From Oscillatoriophycideae cyanobacterium NC_groundwater_1537_Pr4_S-0.65um_50_18 (GTDB lineage: Bacteria; Cyanobacteriota; Cyanobacteriia; Elainellales; Elainellaceae), in contig JACQYI010000081.1 in NCBI GenBank assembly GCA_016208305.1, positions 62,001-126,000 of the forward strand: a DNA stretch of 64,000 bases, in the 5' to 3' direction. The position numbers and the translations under genes are program-made. The notes beneath the pieces were generated by a model. It saw only the letters and a list, made by a program, of their open reading frames with translations, was not told the origin of the DNA and made no database searches. Each line of letters starts with the position of its first letter. Within the stretch, counting starts at the first letter, position 1. Below are positions 47,648 to 57,700 of this stretch, in pieces.

Positions 47648-47777
47648 TTTTTTCAGAGACTCTCCACGCTTCTACCATCGAATCTTCTCATGGAAATGAT
47701 GCAAGCTAGTTTTTGTAGCTTAGGCTACGGTTTCTTACACTAAGAACATAAACAAAAACCTAGAGAGAGAAAGCAAT

Positions 47778-48059
47778 ATGAAATCTCAACTGAACTGGAA
47801 CGACGCTCAAAATTCTGAAACCGCTACCTCTCAAATCTTTCAGAAAACCCAGCATAGCTTAGTGACTAAGCTCAATAACGTCTGGCAAAAAGCGATCGCC
47901 TTCCTAAATCCCTCATTTGAACCTCGCGTTTGGCCTAGCCAAGAAGCAGGTCAAACCACCTGGAATGCTTATGATCCTTCCACAAGAATATCGATCGAGC
48001 AAGTCTCTGCGCAGGAATTACGCGCATGGTTAGAAGAGTTGCACTATCAGAACATCTAA
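47778..48059 (+). CDS. small hypothetical protein, 93 aa
   Basis: I do not recognise the family. The protein is soluble-looking, polar at its N-terminus (QNSETATSQ) and ends in a helical EVSAQELRAWLEEL-like segment (read as QVSAQELRAWLEEL). GAGAGAAAG precedes the ATG with AGAGAG acting as a Shine-Dalgarno-like run. A perfect terminator 25 bp downstream and the upstream divergent LysR gene show it is an independently transcribed gene. Confidence 0.75.
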   Translation: MKSQLNWNDAQNSETATSQIFQKTQHSLVTKLNNVWQKAIAFLNPSFEPRVWPSQEAGQTTWNAYDPSTRISIEQVSAQELRAWLEELHYQNI

Positions 48060-48083
48060 TTCCACTTATTTAGTCATCACCTT

Positions 48084-48121
48084 GCCCAGCTCTTGCCACC
48101 CGCACAGAGCTGGGCTTTTTG
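48084..48121 (+). terminator. rho-independent terminator
   Basis: Perfect 10-bp stem GCCCAGCTCT (48084-48093) / AGAGCTGGGC (48106-48115), a 12-nt loop and a T5 run immediately after. It serves the 47778-48059 gene. Confidence 0.9.
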
Positions 48122-48366
48122 TCTCTACTGATGCCCTAGCTGTTGAATTATTTTCGATCTAGTAGAGTGATTATTCAAGTCCTTCTGATGTACAATTTAC
48201 GATCGCAACTGCATTGCATCACGCTTTCTGTAAAAGATATAGATTTAGTCTCTTAGCGGTACGCCGATTGCCCTAGCTTTAGGATTAGGATTAGCGATCG
48301 CTTTCCATTGACTCGCCCAGATCACAGTCTCGCCCAGATCATAAACTCTGTATTTACTCCAACGGA
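48122..48366. other. 245-bp spacer with a 17-bp-spaced direct repeat
   Basis: CTCGCCCAGATCA occurs at 48312-48324 and again at 48329-48341, and GGATTA is repeated near 48280. Otherwise nothing coding was seen between the terminator and the 48367 gene end. Confidence 0.4.
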
Positions 48367-48771
48367 CTACAGCTCAAAATAGTAGATGAGATTACCCTCT
48401 GGAGTAACGTTAAAGTTAGCGTTAAACTCTTTGGCACGCTCGTCTAAATAGACTTTGGCTTCAGCCCCATCCAGCCCAGATTCCATAGAAAACTGAAGGG
48501 GGGTGATGTTTCCATCGCTGGCTTTCAGTACCTTAAAGAAAGTATTGCGGAGGCGATCGCTTCGCTCTTGATGGTATTTGCGGTGGCCATTCCAAAACAT
48601 CCAGCCGCCCAATGCCGCAGGCGGTAATCCAAAGAATGCGAAGGCTGCGATCGCGCCAGACCGATCTTCAGCAGTCGTATTATCTGCCGCTAAGTTTGTC
48701 ATCATGGCTAGAGTGACCGCTAGCCCAAATCCAAGCAAAGTGCCTGCTGTAATTTTAGAAATTAGCTTCAT
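48367..48771 (-). CDS. small two-helix membrane protein with cytoplasmic winged-helix-like end
   Basis: From the ATG at 48771 the protein is about 134 aa: TM helices at about 8-28 (TAGTLLGFGLAVTLAMM) and 42-60, then a basic soluble part (HRKYHQERSDRLRN) and a region (FKVLKASDGNITPLQFSMESGLDGAEAKVYL, in part) resembling a small winged helix ending YYFEL. The frame opens 13 codons earlier with CTG, which is an unlikely start. Function unknown; a membrane-tethered DNA- or protein-binding module is inferred. Confidence 0.6.
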   Translation of the reverse strand: MKLISKITAGTLLGFGLAVTLAMMTNLAADNTTAEDRSGAIAAFAFFGLPPAALGGWMFWNGHRKYHQERSDRLRNTFFKVLKASDGNITPLQFSMESGLDGAEAKVYLDERAKEFNANFNVTPEGNLIYYFEL

Positions 48772-48923
48772 AGGGTTATTGTTATGACTGACAACGCTGT
48801 CTACCAGCACGTAGCGCTAAGAATGTTGCCATCCTAGCTTTAGCCAGTAGATTGCGCCACCTGATCCTAGCTCTAGCTTGCCCAAAGCCTCTTGAAAAAA
48901 TCACTTTTATCCACTTACCCAAA

Positions 48924-49817
48924 CTACTCCCCTACAACTCTTCCTCTGCGTCGTCGCCGATACAGTAGAGTTGCTGCACCCCCAATGAGCAGTAAATAGG
49001 GGCTATAGACCATGAGCCAGATGCCAAGCTGCATCAAGTCAACCGTCAGCTTGCCGATCGATTGCGTTGCATCGTTCCAGCTGTTGGCTAATTGCGTTTG
49101 CACTGCGGGCTGAGCTAAAACGGGAGCGATCGCAGACTCAAACACTAAATCGATCGTCGAGTAGCTGACCTGATTTTGTAATCTGCTGAGCTGGGCGTTA
49201 ATCTGCTCAATGCTCTGGCGAATCGTGTTGAGTTCTTGCGTGACTTTGAGCACATCGCCAATATTGCCCGATCGATCCATAATTTGCAGCACAGTTTCTT
49301 CGGCTTTGCGCAGATTTCGCAGCCGTGCTTGATAATCTACAAGCTGATCAGACACATCTTCAGCTTGCAGGACTTGCTGCTGTACCGTACCCAGTTTGGA
49401 AAGGGCTGCGATCGTGACATCGAGCTGAGCTTGCGGCACCCGAATTTTGACCGAAGCGATGTGCTGTGAACCTGCGGCAGGTGTTTGGTTTTGTAGGTTC
49501 ATGACCTCGCCCTGCTGCTGCCGAGCGATCGTGGTGGCCTGTTCGATCGCCTGCTCTACGGAGTCAACCCTAAGGTTCAAATTTGCCGTCCGCACAAGCT
49601 GTGGCCGTGGAGCTGGTGCAGATATATTTGCGGCCATTTGCCCACCGTTTGTCGCTACAGATTCATCAGAGGCTTGTTCCATCACGGCTACCCCTGACTG
49701 CGGTGCAGCCTGTTTTGTCGATTGGGGTGCTGAGCCACAGCTTGCCAAAATTGAAACGCCTAAGAGTGCCATTGCCAACAGCGTTGCATGAGCTTTCGAT
49801 CGATGAGCGCGAACCAT
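48924..49817 (-). CDS. DUF4349 lipoprotein
   Basis: The protein has a lipobox Leu-Ala-Ser-Cys (C27) and a Gln/Ala-rich linker. DUF4349 follows: RTANLNLRVDSVEQAIEQA, VKIRVPQAQLDVTIAALSKLG, the coiled-coil ELNTIRQSIEQINAQLSRL and a final TM (MVYSPYLLLIGGAATLL) followed by the stop-transfer RRRRRG. It is therefore lipid-anchored outside and held by a C-terminal helix, with the coiled coil between. DUF4349 function is unknown; some relatives affect envelope and stress functions. Single gene. Confidence 0.85.
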   Translation of the reverse strand: MVRAHRSKAHATLLAMALLGVSILASCGSAPQSTKQAAPQSGVAVMEQASDESVATNGGQMAANISAPAPRPQLVRTANLNLRVDSVEQAIEQATTIARQQQGEVMNLQNQTPAAGSQHIASVKIRVPQAQLDVTIAALSKLGTVQQQVLQAEDVSDQLVDYQARLRNLRKAEETVLQIMDRSGNIGDVLKVTQELNTIRQSIEQINAQLSRLQNQVSYSTIDLVFESAIAPVLAQPAVQTQLANSWNDATQSIGKLTVDLMQLGIWLMVYSPYLLLIGGAATLLYRRRRRGRVVGE

Positions 49818-50122
49818 AGCTGCCCTTCCCTTTAAAACTGTATGTTGGCAGTATGCCCTGACAGTACGCTTTGATCAGATGGGTTGCAATTTTGGTAACT
49901 AAGCAGGCTAAGACTCATTCAATAGCAAGCCCATGTAGGTTGGCTTTACCTATCCTGCAATTCATTCCACCCACCTACTTAGCCATGTGGGTCAATGTTT
50001 AAAGGTTTAGAGGGAGCATTCGTAGCACTGTTGATCTCCGATGTCGCACTCATCCTAGCTCAGCTATTAAGCGAAGGTCATGCGTAGAGCCAAGAATCTC
50101 ACTCTCTTTAGAGGTGGAAGTG
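49818..50122. other. 305-bp intergenic stretch, no gene
   Basis: Between the DUF4349 and vMAP-AAA genes there is no open frame of note. Loosely inverted blocks (cccatgtaggttgg near 49934 and ccacccacctac...catgtggg near 49967-49989) could fold, but the pairing is broken. Confidence 0.4.
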
Positions 50123-51481
50123 TTAAGTGGGAGTGAACGTTTTCGTTCGAAAATACTGGCGGTATAGCTCGCAGCTTACAGTTACTTTGTTCTCCAGAGG
50201 GCTGATTAGCCCCATACTATTTAATTGATGAGTAAGGCTTGTTTCTAAATCTGTCAGTTCAAGGGTATTGAGAAGATGATGAAACGCCCGGAACAGATCC
50301 GGCTGTTGTTTGAAAATTGTCAAATGACGCTGTAGGTGATGGTGATAAATTCCTGTGGAGGTTGGAGCTGATGCTAAAAGTTGGCTCAGCGTGTGCTCCT
50401 CCCGACTAAGATGATAGAGAGTCGTATGGATCAGCGCAGGATGTCCCCCAACCATTGCCATCAATTGCTTGGCTGATTCTCCATCGCTCCAGTTGAGACC
50501 GTAGCATTGAGCAAGCTGTTGCACTTGAGCTAACGTAAATCCCGTAAGTTGCGTTGCTAACCCTACATTGAAGGGAGACTGATTCAACTGTAGCGGGACA
50601 TACACTTCTGTAGAGTGGGCGATAACCAACCGCAGGTTCTGCCAGATAGGAACTCGTTTTGCCTCTTCGTACCAGGAACGCAATAGGGGTAGAACATCCT
50701 TAGCAACATGAGGATATTCAAAGATCTGGTTGAGTTCATCTATTGCAAGAACGAGAGGAGTCTTAATCTCCTCTAATAAATGCTGTCGCAGATACAGAGT
50801 ACAGCTTACTTTGCTGCCCATATCATCATCCCAGTAGTCATCTAGTTTTGGTTCGAGTTGAAGCTGATGAGTAATGCTGGCACATAAGCTGCGGAGAAAT
50901 CGATTGAGGTCGGCACAAATGGCTTGATCCATCTGCTCTAAATTCAAGTAAACCGTGCGATATCCTTGTCTCTGAGCATGATCTAGCATACGTAGAAGCA
51001 GCGAAGTTTTGCCCATCTCTCTAGGTGCTTTGACCCGAACCAGTGCACCTGGTTTACAAATTTCGTTGCACACCTGTGATTCGATGGGTGGACGCATAAT
51101 GTAGAACGGGGAATCGATCGCGATCGGCCCACTGGGAAAGGCTGGGGCGAGTGCTTGATTGGCATCGGGGATTGGGAACGCGATAATAGGTTGTTCCTGT
51201 GGCTTCGAATGACAGCAGGATGCAGCATATTCTTCCAGCAGAACGCGACAGTTTTTCTTGGTCAAACGCTGCCCAAGTAGATCTGAAAGTCGATGGAGCA
51301 GTTCAGGTGCAACGACATTGGTTAAATAACCCGGACTATACCCAACTTCTTCTGCAATCTGCATATAGGTTTGATGTTGCCAAATCCCACGCAAAAGTAA
51401 TTTTTCTGCCGGATTGAGCGGACGGTTTTGCCTATCAGCTAACTCGCGGTTAAGACTCTCGAAGAAGGTGTCAACATTCAT
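50123..51481 (-). CDS. vMAP-type HTH plus AAA-like ATPase
   Basis: The N-terminal 85 residues (PLNPAEKLLLRGIWQHQTYMQIAEEVGYS, YLTNVVAPELLHRLSDLLG, in part) match the winged-helix domain that opens vWA-MoxR-associated proteins in cyanobacteria. A 60-residue linker leads to an AAA-like NTPase (P-loop VKAPREMGKTSLLLRML, Walker B LVLAIDELNQIF) with a C-terminal winged-helix tail. Such proteins are predicted NTP-dependent conflict or signalling switches. There is no vWA or MoxR gene in the window. The start is the ATG at 51481. It diverges from a related AAA-CHASE2 gene at 52101 across 619 bp that holds a MITE. Confidence 0.88.
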   Translation of the reverse strand: MNVDTFFESLNRELADRQNRPLNPAEKLLLRGIWQHQTYMQIAEEVGYSPGYLTNVVAPELLHRLSDLLGQRLTKKNCRVLLEEYAASCCHSKPQEQPIIAFPIPDANQALAPAFPSGPIAIDSPFYIMRPPIESQVCNEICKPGALVRVKAPREMGKTSLLLRMLDHAQRQGYRTVYLNLEQMDQAICADLNRFLRSLCASITHQLQLEPKLDDYWDDDMGSKVSCTLYLRQHLLEEIKTPLVLAIDELNQIFEYPHVAKDVLPLLRSWYEEAKRVPIWQNLRLVIAHSTEVYVPLQLNQSPFNVGLATQLTGFTLAQVQQLAQCYGLNWSDGESAKQLMAMVGGHPALIHTTLYHLSREEHTLSQLLASAPTSTGIYHHHLQRHLTIFKQQPDLFRAFHHLLNTLELTDLETSLTHQLNSMGLISPLENKVTVSCELYRQYFRTKTFTPT

Positions 51482-51587
51482 GAGAATGGGTACGCGGGGG
51501 TAGAGGACTTTAGAGAAATTTTAGAGCACAGTATGGGGTTTCCACGGGATATTTTATGCCAATTGTCTGGATAGTTCTAGTTCACCA

Positions 51588-51712
51588 GCAATAAAATAGC
51601 AATTCTCATTATGGATTCTATAGGGGGAATGCTCGCCCTGAAGCCCAAAAAAGCCTGCCGCAGGTGGGCTTTTTTAGGCTTTGTTTCACAATGAGAAGTG
51701 CTGGCAATAAAA
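51588..51712. mobile_element. MITE-like element with 9-bp target duplication
   Basis: A 107-bp element (51597-51703) has 17-bp terminal inverted repeats with three mismatches. GCAATAAAA flanks it directly on both sides (51588-51596 and 51704-51712), as a 9-bp target-site duplication would. An internal imperfect hairpin has 19-bp arms (51641-51659 and 51663-51681, three mismatches) around a 3-nt loop. No ORF is inside. A related solo end is at 34909. It has no transposase, so it would move in trans. Confidence 0.75.
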
Positions 51713-51907
51713 TGCTGATTTCAGCCTTTTCATCAAAGCAAATTTCTAATAACTCTTAATAAGATTACTCTGGCAATATTTGAGAATGCATAGAACCCAG
51801 AGATTGCATTGTCAAGGTAACAGAGGGCAAGTTTCGGCCTTTGCCTCAAAAACAATGGATGTATTGCTATGAGATTTAATTGTTATGAGATTTAGGAGTT
51901 GCCTGAT

Positions 51908-52042
51908 ATGGAAATACAATGCTATTCAACGAAAGAGTGGAATTATAACTGGCTTGAAGTGCTGCCTCAGCTCAATCATTCAAAGTTAAGACCGCTTGAC
52001 AATCGAGTTTTTGTGGCAGAAATTTTCGATCGTTATGGATGA
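51908..52042 (+). CDS. possible small protein, 44 aa
   Basis: An ATG at 51908 opens a 44-codon frame ending at 52042, 58 bp before the AAA-CHASE2 gene on the same strand. TAGGAG lies 9 nt before the ATG, a good ribosome-binding site. The composition (several Trp, Tyr and charged residues; KEWNYNWLEVLPQL) looks like a protein but I know no family. If real, it is the first gene of the AAA-CHASE2 operon. Confidence 0.35.
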   Translation: MEIQCYSTKEWNYNWLEVLPQLNHSKLRPLDNRVFVAEIFDRYG

Positions 52043-52100
52043 TCCAGATGCTTCTACCACTTGTTCTTTTAGCCGCACATCAGTATTCTAATTTTTCCGT

Positions 52101-54782
52101 ATGAATCAGTACCAAGTTGGTGGCAGTTTGAGTCAAGATCACCCTTACTATGTGGAACGGCGCGCAGATACTGAGCTTTACCAAGCTTTAAAGAGTGGTC
52201 AATTTTGCTACGTCTTTAATGCCCGCCAGATGGGTAAATCGAGTTTGATGGTGCAGGTGTTGCATCAGTTGCAGCAAGATGGCGTTTGCTGTGGTGCGAT
52301 CGATCTATCTCGGATTGGTAGCGAAACTCTGACACTGGAGCAATGGTACAAAGGATTTGCGGTAGAACTGTGGCAGGCATTTGACTTGTTGGGCAAGGTG
52401 AACCTGAAGCGATGGTGGCAGGAGCGGTTTGATCTGTCTCCGGTGCAGCGACTGGGTCAATTTATTGAAGAAATCCTGCTGGCAGACGTAAAAAACGAAG
52501 AACCATCTCGACGGCAGTTCGTGCTGTTTCTGGATGAAGTAGACAGTATTCGAGGCTTAGATTTCTCGCTGAATGATTTTTTTGGGTTGATTCGTGCCTG
52601 CTATAACCGTCGCAGTTTGCATCCTGAGTATCGGCGGCTCACGTTTGCGCTTTTGGGTGTGGCAACACCGTCTGATCTGATGACCGATCATCAGAGAACG
52701 CCATTTAATATTGGTCGAGCGATCGACTTATGCGGGTTGCAGCAGGCGGATGCTCAACCATTGGCGCAAGGGTTGGTGGGCTATGTTCATGAGCCGTCGC
52801 TTGCCTTGCAGGAAATCTTGATTTGGACAGGGGGCCAGCCCTTCTTGATGCAGAAGGTGTGTCAGTTACTGGTCGAGCACCCCGTTTCGACTCAATCTAT
52901 GACTGATCGCGAGCATATTCATCAGCTAATCCAAAAATACATGATTCAAACCTGGGAATTTCAGGATGAACCAGAGCACTTGCGAACGATTCGCGATCGT
53001 CTGCTAGGTGATCACCAATTCACAGGACAGCTATTAGGCCTTTATCAGCAAATTCTGGATGATGAGGCAGTCGAATTTGATGGGAGCCGCGAACAGGTTG
53101 AACTCTTGCTCTCAGGGCTGGTCACTAATCAGCAGGGGCAGTTAGTCGTAAAGAATCCGATTTACCAAGCCATATTTAACCGAAATTGGGTACGTCACCA
53201 TTTAGCGCAGCTCCGTCCGTATGCCGAATTTCTTGATAGCTGGATTAGCTCTGGTAAAAGCGATGAATCTTATTTGCTGCGCGGACAGACTTTGCAAGAT
53301 GCTCTGACATGGACATTAGGCAAGAGTTTGAGCCATGAAGATTATCAGTTTCTAGGGGCAAGTCAAGATTTGGCGAAACGAGAAGCGCAAACTGCTCTGA
53401 AAGCTGTGGAACAGGCAAGCCAGATGTTAGCGACTGCTCGACAGCGTGCCAGTCGAGAGGTGCAAAAACGCCGCATGGGTTGGCACTGGATGCCGGGCAT
53501 GACGTTGAGTGTTGCAATTCCGGTTCTGCTGTTGCGTGGCTTGGGGTTGCTGCAAGGGCTGGAACTGGATTTGTTTGATCAGTTTGTGCGCTGGCGACCC
53601 CTAGAACCGATCGATCGCCGCATTGTGATTGTTGAAATTGACGAGCAGGATATTACTCAGGTGGGGTATCCAATGCCCGATCGCGTGCTGGCACAAGCAA
53701 TTGAGACTATTCAAACGCAAAAGCCGCAAGTCATAGGGCTGGATATCTATCGCGATTTACCTGTCGAGCCAGGACATTCAGACTTAGTTCGAGTGTTTCA
53801 ATCTACACCGAACCTGATTGGTATAGAGAAAGCAGTGGGTACTCCTGTTGCACCACCGCCAATTCTGGCTGAAAAACAGCAAGTTGGATTTGCCGATCAG
53901 GTGGAGGATGCTGATGGAACGGTGCGTCGGGCATTGTTGTCGGTAGGTGATGAAGATACGGCTCGATATAGTTTAGCGGTACAGCTTGCCCTGTCTTATT
54001 TAGTAACTAAAGGTCTTGCTTTGAAGCAGCTTGATGCAGCGGGGCGACGGTTTGAGCTAGGGAAAGCCATTTTTGAAAAATTTGAGCCGCAAGACGGTGG
54101 CTATATCAACGCTCAAGCCGGACAGAGCTACCAGATCTTGCTAAATTTCCGAGGTTCTGAGGCAAATTTTCTCACGATTCCACTGCGGCAAGTTTTGAAT
54201 CGTCAAATTCCTGCTGACTTGTTCCACGATCGCATTGTTTTGATTGGCTACACTGCGGAGAGCGTTAACGATCGCTTCCGAACTCCTAATAACGGCGGCT
54301 GGTTTAATTCGGCGCAGCCGATCAATGGGGTGACGCTGCACGCCAATATCGTCAGTCAAATCATCAGTGCTGCTTTGGATGGGCGACCCCTCATTCGGGT
54401 CTGGATTGAGCCAGTTGAATGGCTCTGGGTGCTGCTGGGGGCTGGGGTTGGAGCTGCGATAAGTTGGTCATTGCGATCGCCTTTGAAGCTGATCATAGGC
54501 ATTCTGCTTGTGAGCAGTGGATTAGTGGGCGGCGGCTATTTCGCATTGCTAGCTGGCTGGTGGATTCCAGTCGTGCCTTCCCTATTAGGACTGTGGGGAA
54601 CTGCAATCGTGATCATTATCATTACCGACAAACAGCGCGATCGGCTTCAGTTTCAGCGCACGCTTGCTCTACTGTTAGACGCACAGCGAGACTATCCCAC
54701 GGCAGGACGGATTGCGATCGAATACTTGAAGCTATCGGAAACGAAGGAGCATCAGGCACAAATCGATCGACAATTCAATTAA
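52101..54782 (+). CDS. AAA-like NTPase fused to CHASE2 and membrane helices
   Basis: This 893-residue protein starts with a cyanobacterial AAA-like domain (Walker A NARQMGKSSLMVQVL at about 40-55, Walker B FVLFLDEVDSI at about 145). After a linker and a TM at about 470-490 comes a CHASE2 domain (about 495-745: VIVEIDEQDI, VIGLDIYRDLPVEPG, GFADQVEDADGTVRRALL, IVLIGYTAESVNDRFRTP). Three TM helices (about 770-845) and a short helical tail end it. It has no kinase or cyclase output, so the NTPase is probably the output. It faces the vMAP-AAA gene divergently. Its stop is 2 bp from the stop of the convergent exoprotein gene. Confidence 0.9.
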   Translation: MNQYQVGGSLSQDHPYYVERRADTELYQALKSGQFCYVFNARQMGKSSLMVQVLHQLQQDGVCCGAIDLSRIGSETLTLEQWYKGFAVELWQAFDLLGKVNLKRWWQERFDLSPVQRLGQFIEEILLADVKNEEPSRRQFVLFLDEVDSIRGLDFSLNDFFGLIRACYNRRSLHPEYRRLTFALLGVATPSDLMTDHQRTPFNIGRAIDLCGLQQADAQPLAQGLVGYVHEPSLALQEILIWTGGQPFLMQKVCQLLVEHPVSTQSMTDREHIHQLIQKYMIQTWEFQDEPEHLRTIRDRLLGDHQFTGQLLGLYQQILDDEAVEFDGSREQVELLLSGLVTNQQGQLVVKNPIYQAIFNRNWVRHHLAQLRPYAEFLDSWISSGKSDESYLLRGQTLQDALTWTLGKSLSHEDYQFLGASQDLAKREAQTALKAVEQASQMLATARQRASREVQKRRMGWHWMPGMTLSVAIPVLLLRGLGLLQGLELDLFDQFVRWRPLEPIDRRIVIVEIDEQDITQVGYPMPDRVLAQAIETIQTQKPQVIGLDIYRDLPVEPGHSDLVRVFQSTPNLIGIEKAVGTPVAPPPILAEKQQVGFADQVEDADGTVRRALLSVGDEDTARYSLAVQLALSYLVTKGLALKQLDAAGRRFELGKAIFEKFEPQDGGYINAQAGQSYQILLNFRGSEANFLTIPLRQVLNRQIPADLFHDRIVLIGYTAESVNDRFRTPNNGGWFNSAQPINGVTLHANIVSQIISAALDGRPLIRVWIEPVEWLWVLLGAGVGAAISWSLRSPLKLIIGILLVSSGLVGGGYFALLAGWWIPVVPSLLGLWGTAIVIIIITDKQRDRLQFQRTLALLLDAQRDYPTAGRIAIEYLKLSETKEHQAQIDRQFN

Positions 54783-54784
54783 AA

Positions 54785-57700
54785 CTAGGGTGAAGAAGCG
54801 CTAGACGTAGCACAAGAGAGATACCTCAAAGCTGCCGATCGTCCGGGCTGTGCTACGAGAACCACGGTGCCTGTGTGATCCACAATCCATCTTTGCGCTT
54901 CTACAATCGGTTCTTCCGTCCGGGGTTGCTCCACTGCTTCTCCTGTTCCCGTTCCCCGCTCATCCTGCCAAATGTCCTGTCCCATTAAGGGCTGTCTGGG
55001 GTCTTCGGGTAAACCCCCTCGCCCAGTAATCGCAAATGAGTTTCCCTCGTCTGCTGTACAGGTTGCGGCGATTAATGCGCTGGGGTCATTTAGGTCAGTG
55101 GGTAATGCATTGATTCCCTGCGTTGGGTCGAAATCGGGGTTTTGAATCGTGACCGTTCCGCGATCGATTCTGGGATTTGCTTGAGAGAAAGCAGCGACAT
55201 CATTAGTGGGCAAATTGCGAGGATTCAGTTCGTTTGGATTGGTGGTGTTGAGCAAGCCTTGCAAATCCTCACGAGTGCGGAGATCAAACCCCAAAATCCC
55301 TCCTTCGGCAGTCAGCGTAACTTGTCCTCCTGAACCTCGCTCAGCATTAGCGATGATGTCATTGTTCCCATTGGGGGACGAGAGGATGAAATCGGTATCA
55401 ACATCAATGTTGCCCCCTGTACCCGTTCCTTCGGCGTTTGTAGTAATGCTGCTGTTGCGACTTAGTGTGAGGAGAAACGATCGCAGCGTAATGTTACCTT
55501 GACCTCCTATCGTGTTAGAGGCGATCGATGCCTGATTGTCTAAACGGATAGCGGCGGCTGAGAATCTAATATTCCCTGCGCTTCCCGATCCATTACTGCT
55601 GGCTGTGACTTGAGCACCATCTCCAATGGTCATTTGTCTTGCTGTTGTTCTGATATCTCCGCCTTGCCCTGCGGAGTTTGGTTCTGTGTTGGCGTAAAAG
55701 CCGCTGGCGGGCCCGGTTTCACGAATGTCATTTGCAACAAAACCACTGATGGGATTGGGAAATTGGGACAGGCGAGCCGTATAGTTTGAGTCACGACCTG
55801 TAATTGTGATTTGCCCTGCTGTGTTGACTGTAATTGTGCCTGCCCGTCCCTGCCCAAAGGCAGTTGTGATAAGCTGTCCCCCGTCGATCGCCTCAAACGA
55901 GGTATTAGCATTCACCGTAATATCACCTCCTTGTCCGTCGCCTCTGCTGCGAGCACTCAATGCAGCTCCATCTGCAATCCTAAAAAACTGAGTTTTAATA
56001 GCAATATCACCTGCATTCCCGACAGTGTTGCTACTGGTAAAAATGCCGCTCGGCAAGCCACTACTTGGAACATTGCCTGAAATATCGGTTGTCGTTGTTC
56101 TGATAAAGACATCTCCTGCATCTCCCTGTCCCTGAGTGCTGACTTTGATCAGACCACCGTCCCTCATGACTAACGCTCCAGCCCTGATACTTAAGTTTCC
56201 TCCAGAACCGATTGCGTTTGGTGTCAGAGCAAGCGTAATTCTAGCAGATTCGCCAGTTGGAGCTGTTCCTCCTCCCAATATAGAAATTGTGCCCTCAATA
56301 TTTAAATTGACATCTCCTCCGCGTCCACGTCCGCTTACCTCATCTGTGGAGTCTACATCTGAGTTAATGGCTGCATTTGACCGTAAGATTAGCTCTGGTG
56401 CCTGAATTGTGATTTCTCCACCGTTACCTGCTGCATTAGAACCTACAGTATTGATGATTCCACTCGCAATCACTGGACTCGAACCACCATCAAATAAAAC
56501 AGTATCTCGCGCCGTAATCCTTACATCACCAGAATCTCCCTGTCCACCAGTATTTGCAAGCAACTGAGAGCCATTCAGAAGAGACAGCGATCCAGTCTTA
56601 ATCTGGATATTACCTCCATTCCCTGTACTGTTTTCTTCTACACTGCTGAATATGGCACTCCGATCAAAGCGCACGGCGTCGTAAGCATTAATAATCACAT
56701 TACCTGCGTTACCCGCTGCAAGAGTGCTGACAGAGAACTGAGCGCCTTCTGCCAAGCTTAACGATCTCGCCGTAATGCTGATATTTCCCCCGTTCCCTCT
56801 GCCTGTGCCTTCCACATTGCTTCTTGCTACACTGGGAACTCCATCGCTACCTACACCAGCAAACTGAACTGTATCAAAGGCATTGATGAAGATATTGCCC
56901 GCGTTACCGATTCCAGAGGTGTCGGTAGCTAATTCAGCACCGTTTGTCACACTAAGCGATCGGGTAGTAATAACGATATTGCCTCCATCACCTCTACCAT
57001 CTGACACTTGACTTGATATCGAGCTAGTGCTCCCATCGAGAATAACGGTATCAAGAGCATTAATAATTATATTTCCCCCATCTCCTGCTCCAAATGTGCT
57101 GGCAGACAGCAGAGCACTTCCTGTAATCCTGAGCGATCTCGCTGTGATGGTGATATCTCCCCCATCTCCTATACCTATAAATACCGTACCGTTTCGTGGG
57201 TCAACTCCTGCGTTAATGCTGCGTGCTGCACTGGAAATTCCATCGCTACCTATGCCATCGAAGCGGACAATATCACGGGCATTGATGATGATGTTACCCG
57301 CTTCTCCTACTCTGCCCGTGCTAGTTTCTACCTGAGCACCTCTAGTAACAAAGAGTGACCCTGTGGTAATGGTGATATTCCCCCCATTACCTCTGCTTGT
57401 GCTTGTTGGCACCACCTGACTATATGCTCCACTGGAGTTCCCATTGCTGCCCACCCCATCAAAGTGGATAGCATTACGGGCATTGATCCTGACATTCCCC
57501 CCGTTTCCTGCTCCGAAGGTGCTAGCTGCTAGCCCAGCACCCCCTGTAACCCGAACTGATGCTGCTGTAATAATTACATTGCCTGCATTACCATTGCCCA
57601 TTGGAGCTACAGCACTTGCTATTACACTACTTTCATTCCTACCCACGCCATCGAGAGAAACAGTGTCACGAGCATTAACAACCACATTGCCTGCACTGCC

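Noticed and set aside
48312-48341. direct repeats as a CRISPR array
   Set aside because: Only two 13-bp copies spaced by 4 bp; no spacers or cas genes.
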